Source: Rikenellaceae bacterium UBA1749 (lineage in GTDB: Bacteria > Bacteroidota > Bacteroidia > Bacteroidales > Rikenellaceae). Taken from it: a stretch of DNA of 12,485 bases. This document shows positions 7,670 to 12,485 of this stretch, piece after piece. Numbering within the stretch: position 1 is the first letter of the stretch; every line of letters begins with the position of its first letter. Where the stretch lies: contig DCHP01000018.1 of the NCBI GenBank assembly GCA_002315675.1, forward strand, positions 1 through 12,485, written 5' to 3'. The notes below the pieces were generated by a model. That model made no database searches and was not told the DNA's origin. It worked only from the letters and a program-made list of their open reading frames with translations. The position numbers were made by a program, and so were the translations under genes.

Positions 7670-10493
7670 TAAGAAAACTCATAAGGCATCAGGCGGAAAC
7701 GGAAAGCGAAAACCAGAAGCAAATGATAAAGCTCTTACCAGAAAAAAACATAAAAAATTAAAGCATGCAAACGATAGAAATCCATATCGATTTGTATGGT
7801 TGTCATTAATTTTGCTCTTCCTATCAACAACTCTTTTCCTATCTGAAATTTCCTACATTAAATTCTGGGAAAAGGACATAAGTTTGATATCATTGCCTTT
7901 AAAAAGCATAATTGATGAAAACGTAGGAAATTACTGCGGACATTTTGGAGTTATTGCTGCAGACATTATGATAAGAAGGTTATTTGGAATAAGCGCGTTA
8001 CTGATTCCGTTGGTATTCTTAATTTCATCTATTTCGCTTGTCAATGTCAAAAAAATCAGGATTGGACATTATGTATATCCATTGATAGTATTTACATGCC
8101 TTTGCTCTGTTTTCCTTGGTTGTTTCAATGGTAGAGACGTTGATTTTTTCGGAACTGGGCTTGGAGGTGAGATGGGAATATACATATCTGAATGGTTACA
8201 GAAATATCTTGGAATTGAAGGTACACAGGTTCTTCTTATAATTCTGTTTATCGCATTTCTATGGGGAATCGCCGCAAATTTATGTATAAATCTTATCTCA
8301 GGACTATACCGGATTATTGCAAAGTCTACATCAAAAATTATTGGAAAGCGCTATTACTCACCAAGGGTTATTGTAACGGAAATCTCGCCATACCATGAAC
8401 ATGCGGCTGATGATTCCCTGAGATCATTGATTGAAGAGAATTCAGAAGAAAATAGTAACAATAATGGTCTTGAGAATGATGGCAATAATCACAGTACCGA
8501 AAGTGAAAATATTATCAACGGGACAAAAGATGAAAGTGAGGAGAAGCTTGATACTGTTTTACTTGAAAACGGAAGACTTGCTGCAAAAATTACGGATGAC
8601 TATTATATATACCTGTGCCCTGAATTGATAGTTCCAGACAAAAATGAAATTCAGGAGGAAAAACAGTGTACGGTCGATAACAAGGAAAACGAAGAAGAAT
8701 TTACAATTATAAGGAAGACGACCGAATCTGAAGTTTCTACTGAATCTGCAAACTCAGAGAAAGATGAGTCAGATGAAACGGAAACCATTGTGTCAAATGC
8801 TCAGGAAACTGTGATTTCCGTTACATCAGATAGTGAACGGGATGCCGAAGAAAGTGATAAGAACGAAGGTGAAAGAGCCAAGGATATTACCACTGGAAGC
8901 ATAAAGATTGACGACCTTATCATATCCAAGAGCGAGACAGAGGAAGAGGTCTCGGATGCTGATGTAAATGAAAGGAGATTATACGATCCGACTCTTGAAC
9001 TGAGGAATTACAAGAAACCGACAATTGATCTTTTAAAGAAATATGATGAATCCGAAATTCTTGTAGAAGAAGAGGAAGTTGTCAGGAACAAAGAACAGAT
9101 TGTAAATACACTTGCAACTTTTGGAATAAGCATCTCTGAAATTGAAGCTACTGTTGGCCCGACTGTAACATTATATGAAATAAAACCTGCTCCTGGAGTC
9201 AGGATTTCCAAAATACAGAATCTTGAAAAGGATATAGCCCTTGCATTGGCCGCCCTTGGAATTCGTATTATTGCACCTATTCCTGGAAAAGGAGCAATAG
9301 GCATTGAAGTTCCTAACAAGAAAAAGGCAACGGTATCCATGTATTCTGTAATAAAATCAGCGAAATTCCATGACAGTAAAGCCGAATTGCCAATCGCCTT
9401 GGGGAGGACAATACAGAATGAGACCCTTGTTCTTGATCTTGCTAAAATGCCACATCTCTTGGTTGCCGGTGCAACCGGTCAGGGTAAATCTGTTGGGCTG
9501 AATGCCATAATAACTTCACTGCTATATAAGAAACATCCAGCAGAACTGAAATTTGTAATGGTAGATCCTAAGAGGCTTGAACTTACTCCATATTCTTCCT
9601 TATCCAAACATTTTATTGCCCAGATGGAAGGAAGCGACGATATTATCCTAACAGACACCACCAAGGTCATATATACTCTTAATTCCATTTGTCAGGAAAT
9701 GGATGACAGATATCGGTTATTGGAAGATGCATGTGTAAAGAATCTAAAAGAATATAACAACAAGTTTATGCATAGAAAACTGAACCCAGAAAAAGGTCAC
9801 AGGTTCCTGCCTTATATTGTTGTAATAGTCGATGAATTCGCAGACCTGATAATGACTGCCGGAAGGGAAATTGAAACACCTGTCGCCAGAATTGCCCAAT
9901 TGGCCAGAGCAGCAGGTATTCATATGATAATCGCAACTCAGAGACCAACAGCAAACATAATAACCGGTACAATTAAAGCCAACTTCCCAGCCAGAATTGC
10001 TTTCAAAGTATTATCTGGTTTAGATTCAAGAACAATATTGGACAAGGGAGGAGCTGATCAACTGATAGGACGCGGGGATATGCTTGTATACCATGGAAGC
10101 GACCTTACCAGAGTTCAATGTGCATTTGTAGACACTCCAGAAGTTGAGGCAATCACAAGTTATATTGGTTCCCAGATGGGATATTTCGAGCCATATCAGT
10201 TACCTGAATTCCAGCCTGAAAGTGAAAATAGCCGAGAGAATTCAGCAACCGATCATCAATCCGGTCCAATGGACCCATTATTAGTGGAAGTAGCAAGGTA
10301 CGTAGTTGACAACCAGATTGGTTCAACATCCAAAATACAGAGAAATTTTGAAATCGGATTCAATAGAGCAGGAAGAATTGTGGACCAGCTGGAGAAAATC
10401 GGAGTTGTTGGCAAGCAACAAGGTAGTAAACCTAGGCAAGTACTTGTCTCAGATCCGGTACATCTTGAACATATTCTTGACAACTACCGATAG
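7641..10493 (+). CDS. ftsK: DNA translocase FtsK/SpoIIIE family
   Basis: Septum-located, membrane-anchored ATPase that pumps chromosomal DNA and helps resolve dimers during division. At 950 aa it looks longer than the 800-odd residues I recall for Bacteroidales homologues. The N-terminus is Lys-rich (residues 5-45). Hydrophobic membrane segments follow at about 51-70, 113-134, 143-161 and 195-226. Residues about 255-445 form a low-complexity linker rich in Glu, Asp, Ser and Asn, which accounts for the extra length. The motor begins near 448 (YDPTLELRNYKKPT) and contains VGPTVTLYEIKPAPG, Walker A GATGQGKS at 610-617 and Walker B VDEF around Asp731. The C-terminal gamma winged-helix domain (about 878-937; IQRNFEIGFNRAGRIVDQLE) is the part that reads polar DNA motifs in other species. 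The ATG at 7641 lies inside murI. Confidence 0.96.
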   Translation: MATAKKTTTSKKTHKASGGNGKRKPEANDKALTRKKHKKLKHANDRNPYRFVWLSLILLFLSTTLFLSEISYIKFWEKDISLISLPLKSIIDENVGNYCGHFGVIAADIMIRRLFGISALLIPLVFLISSISLVNVKKIRIGHYVYPLIVFTCLCSVFLGCFNGRDVDFFGTGLGGEMGIYISEWLQKYLGIEGTQVLLIILFIAFLWGIAANLCINLISGLYRIIAKSTSKIIGKRYYSPRVIVTEISPYHEHAADDSLRSLIEENSEENSNNNGLENDGNNHSTESENIINGTKDESEEKLDTVLLENGRLAAKITDDYYIYLCPELIVPDKNEIQEEKQCTVDNKENEEEFTIIRKTTESEVSTESANSEKDESDETETIVSNAQETVISVTSDSERDAEESDKNEGERAKDITTGSIKIDDLIISKSETEEEVSDADVNERRLYDPTLELRNYKKPTIDLLKKYDESEILVEEEEVVRNKEQIVNTLATFGISISEIEATVGPTVTLYEIKPAPGVRISKIQNLEKDIALALAALGIRIIAPIPGKGAIGIEVPNKKKATVSMYSVIKSAKFHDSKAELPIALGRTIQNETLVLDLAKMPHLLVAGATGQGKSVGLNAIITSLLYKKHPAELKFVMVDPKRLELTPYSSLSKHFIAQMEGSDDIILTDTTKVIYTLNSICQEMDDRYRLLEDACVKNLKEYNNKFMHRKLNPEKGHRFLPYIVVIVDEFADLIMTAGREIETPVARIAQLARAAGIHMIIATQRPTANIITGTIKANFPARIAFKVLSGLDSRTILDKGGADQLIGRGDMLVYHGSDLTRVQCAFVDTPEVEAITSYIGSQMGYFEPYQLPEFQPESENSRENSATDHQSGPMDPLLVEVARYVVDNQIGSTSKIQRNFEIGFNRAGRIVDQLEKIGVVGKQQGSKPRQVLVSDPVHLEHILDNYR

Positions 10494-10536
10494 ACACTAT
10501 ATCTTTCATCAATAAATCGTAACTATTATTCAGCAT

Positions 10537-10560
10537 CCTTCTAAAAGTGTGCATAGAAGG
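10537..10560 (+). repeat. Hairpin after ftsK, possible weak terminator
   Basis: CCTTCTA at 10537-10543 and TAGAAGG at 10554-10560 are exact reverse complements with a 10-nt loop. It is 44 bp past the ftsK stop, a suitable place to end the operon, but the sequence that follows (TCTTC) is only a poor U-tract. No better intrinsic terminator is visible in the gap, so Rho or read-through into gpmI are alternatives. The rest of the gap holds no gene I can support. Confidence 0.3.
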
Positions 10561-10669
10561 TCTTCAACATCCGTGTGTAGTCATATTGTCATAATGTAAC
10601 CATGGTCTGGATAGTAACATAAATCCACTTGATTTTTAATGAACTGTCCCATAAACGATAGTTTTTATC

Positions 10670-10677
10670 TATATTTG
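10670..10677 (+). promoter_or_regulatory. Candidate -7 promoter box for gpmI
   Basis: TATATTTG matches the Bacteroidota -7 consensus TAnnTTTG and is the same octamer found before uppS. The upstream element is weak: only CTG at 10645-10647, at a 22-bp spacing, resembles TTG. Transcription would begin near 10682 and give a leader of about 18 nt, rich in A, before the gpmI ATG. The position fits a separately transcribed glycolytic gene. Confidence 0.5.
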
Positions 10678-10699
10678 CACCAGAAAAAAAATAAAGAAA

Positions 10700-12211
10700 A
10701 TGAATAAAGTATTATTAATGATTCTTGATGGCTGGGGAAAAGGAGACGGAACCAGCCGTGATGCAATTGCAACAACAAATCCCAAATACATTACAAAAAT
10801 TTCAGCAGAATATCCTCATGCAGAACTGCGTACCGATGGTGAAAATGTAGGACTGCCAGACGGGCAGATGGGTAACTCTGAAGTTGGGCACCAGAATATT
10901 GGAGCAGGACGTATCATATATCAGGATCTTGTTAAAATTAATATAGCCATCAGAGATGGTAAACTGGGAGATAACGAAGAAATAGTAAATGCCCTTGATT
11001 ACGCCAAAGCAAATAAAAAAGCAGTCCATTTCTTTGGTCTTGTATCAAAAGGAGGCGTACATAGTTCATTGGAACATCTGAAGAGTCTATGCGACCTGAC
11101 AAAAAAATGGGATATTGATAATGTATTTATCCACGCGTTCATGGATGGTCGAGATACCGACCCACGTAGCGGTAAAGGATTTATTGAAGAACTTGAAGAC
11201 CACCTAAAAACATCAAGGGGAAAGATTGCTACAATAGTAGGAAGGTTCTATGCCATGGACAGAGACAAGAGATGGGAAAGAATCAAGGAAGCTTACGATC
11301 TTATTGTCAACCTGAAAGGTAGAGAAGAAGATGATGCAGTTTCTGCAATGCAGCACTCATATGATGATGGTGTTACTGATGAATTTATCAAACCTGCAGT
11401 TATCAAAGGTGTTAATGGTAATTTGAAAGAAGGTGATGTTGTAATATTCTTCAATTTCAGAAACGACAGAGCCAAGGAACTGACAATTGCACTTACTCAG
11501 CAGGACATGCCTGACAATGGAATGAAAACTATGCCTCTATACTATTGTACAATGACCCCATACGATTCATCATTCAAAGGTCTGCATGTACTATTTAAAA
11601 AAGATAATGTACAGAACACGCTTGGCGAATACATAAGCAATAACAACCTTAAACAACTTCGAATTGCCGAAACTGAAAAGTTTGCTCATGTAACATTCTT
11701 CTTCAACGGAGGACGCGAAGCACCTTTCGATGGAGAAAATAGAATTCTAATAAATTCTCCAAAAGTTGCCACATATGATTTGCAACCTGAGATGAGTGCA
11801 TATCTTGTAACTGATGCTCTCGTTGAAGAACTTAAGAAACAGACAGCTGACTTTGTATGTCTGAATTTCGCAAATGGAGATATGATTGGACACACAGGAG
11901 TATATGAAGCAATACAAAAAGCCATTTTGGCTGTAGACGAATGTGTTGAAAAAGTAGTGGAAACTGCAAAGGCTAATGGGTATACTGTGCTTATGTGTGC
12001 AGACCATGGAAATGCAGACAACGCAGTCAATGAAGATGGAACACCGAACACTGCGCACTCTTTGAATCCTGTACCTGTAGTAATGATATCAGATGAACTG
12101 AAGAACAAGAGACTTCACAATGGAATCCTGGCAGACCTTGCCCCTACAGTACTTGATATTATGGGCTTGAAGATACCTGAAGAAATGACAGGTAAAAGTC
12201 TTATTGACTAG
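10700..12211 (+). CDS. gpmI: 2,3-bisphosphoglycerate-independent phosphoglycerate mutase
   Basis: Glycolytic and gluconeogenic enzyme interconverting 3- and 2-phosphoglycerate; a cytoplasmic, Mn-dependent member of the alkaline phosphatase superfamily. At 503 aa it has the usual length. The metal ligand Asp10 sits in DGWG. The phosphorylated catalytic Ser is Ser60 in MGNSEVGH. The remaining metal ligands line up with those of the Bacillus enzyme as Asp394 and His398 (GDMIGH), Asp435 and His436 (ADHGNADN) and His453 (TAHSLNP). The region between about 75 and 300 is the inserted phosphotransferase domain, containing [11 protein letters not shown]. The ATG at 10700 gives the canonical N-terminus [13 protein letters not shown]. 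It has its own promoter-like box and a strong terminator downstream, so it is probably monocistronic. Confidence 0.97.
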   Translation: MNKVLLMILDGWGKGDGTSRDAIATTNPKYITKISAEYPHAELRTDGENVGLPDGQMGNSEVGHQNIGAGRIIYQDLVKINIAIRDGKLGDNEEIVNALDYAKANKKAVHFFGLVSKGGVHSSLEHLKSLCDLTKKWDIDNVFIHAFMDGRDTDPRSGKGFIEELEDHLKTSRGKIATIVGRFYAMDRDKRWERIKEAYDLIVNLKGREEDDAVSAMQHSYDDGVTDEFIKPAVIKGVNGNLKEGDVVIFFNFRNDRAKELTIALTQQDMPDNGMKTMPLYYCTMTPYDSSFKGLHVLFKKDNVQNTLGEYISNNNLKQLRIAETEKFAHVTFFFNGGREAPFDGENRILINSPKVATYDLQPEMSAYLVTDALVEELKKQTADFVCLNFANGDMIGHTGVYEAIQKAILAVDECVEKVVETAKANGYTVLMCADHGNADNAVNEDGTPNTAHSLNPVPVVMISDELKNKRLHNGILADLAPTVLDIMGLKIPEEMTGKSLID

Positions 12212-12355
12212 TAAGTGTAATGATATACACGTAAATATCCGATAATGCGTATTATTTTCTATTTGGCACTATTTCCTTTTTGATGAAGCGAGGCAGTGTC
12301 TGAAGTGATGTAAAGGTTAGATGTTTACATTTACATATACATACTAATAATCCAT

Positions 12356-12395
12356 AAAACAATCCCTGTCTCTTATTGTGACAGGGATTGTTTTT
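12356..12395. terminator. Strong intrinsic terminator, probably bidirectional
   Basis: AAAACAATCCCTGTC (12356-12370) pairs perfectly with GACAGGGATTGTTTT (12380-12394) around a 9-nt loop, a 15-bp stem with a GC-rich top followed by T's (T run 12391-12395). It should end gpmI transcription about 145 bp after the stop codon. The A-run on the left side means it could also stop transcription coming from the right on the minus strand. The interval 12212-12355 and the tail 12396-12485 contain no gene or RNA I can support. Confidence 0.9.
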
Positions 12396-12485
12396 AGTTG
12401 TGAATAATTAGTCGAACATCATAAAGAGATAACAAATTGATAGTCAATAAAATAAGTGTTATTTTTCTTGGAAATAACTCCCAGA

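Noticed and set aside
12215..12230. Inverted repeat GTGTA...TACAC just after gpmI.
   Set aside because: Only five-base arms, expected by chance, and the much stronger terminator at 12356-12395 explains transcript ending.
12315..12342. Short repeats of TTACAT/TACATA and a tiny ATG frame encoding alternating Thr with Phe and Tyr.
   Set aside because: Low-complexity AT-rich sequence of eight codons, with no start context or similarity to support a peptide.
12396..12485. A short open frame on the minus strand entering from the right edge and ending near the terminator, suggesting a convergent gene.
   Set aside because: Fewer than 30 codons of AT-rich sequence with no recognisable protein signature; all three minus frames stop within the tail, so it cannot be told from chance.

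Overview
The window looks like a chromosomal housekeeping region from a member of the Bacteroidota, most likely order Bacteroidales. Three things suggest this. The proteins have the Bacteroidales character (a ValS of 876 aa, and a run of uppS, bamA, ompH/skp and murI). Several intergenic regions carry the Bacteroidota -7 promoter box TAnnTTTG. Shine-Dalgarno sites are mostly absent, with A-rich leaders instead. The DNA is AT-rich. All seven intact genes are on the + strand. The assignment rests on remembered family features, not on a search.

Layout. 1-176: leader of valS with one -7 box. 177-2807: valS, valyl-tRNA synthetase. 2832-3530: uppS, undecaprenyl diphosphate synthase, with its own apparent promoter in the 24-bp gap. 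3536-6106: bamA, outer-membrane protein assembly factor. 6107-6300: a 194-bp gap with a 23-codon signal-peptide-like reading frame (perhaps the stump of a second ompH), a perfect 17-bp palindrome and a good promoter. 6301-6801: ompH/skp, periplasmic chaperone. 6860-7669: murI, glutamate racemase, starting with GTG. 7641-10493: ftsK, DNA translocase, overlapping murI by 29 bp. 10494-10699: a gap with a weak hairpin and a promoter. 10700-12211: gpmI, cofactor-independent phosphoglycerate mutase. 12212-12485: non-coding as far as I can see, with a strong 15-bp-stem terminator at 12356-12395.

How the genes fit together. From uppS to ftsK the block is an envelope and division cluster: lipid carrier for peptidoglycan (UppS), beta-barrel insertion (BamA), chaperoning of barrel proteins to BamA (OmpH/Skp), D-glutamate for peptidoglycan (MurI), and chromosome clearance at the septum (FtsK). 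valS and gpmI are metabolic neighbours with their own promoters.

I found no mobile element, CRISPR array, RNA gene, defence system or clearly new biological system. The points most worth a second look are the signal-peptide stump after bamA, the palindrome overlapping the ompH promoter, the murI-ftsK overlap and the long acidic linker in FtsK.
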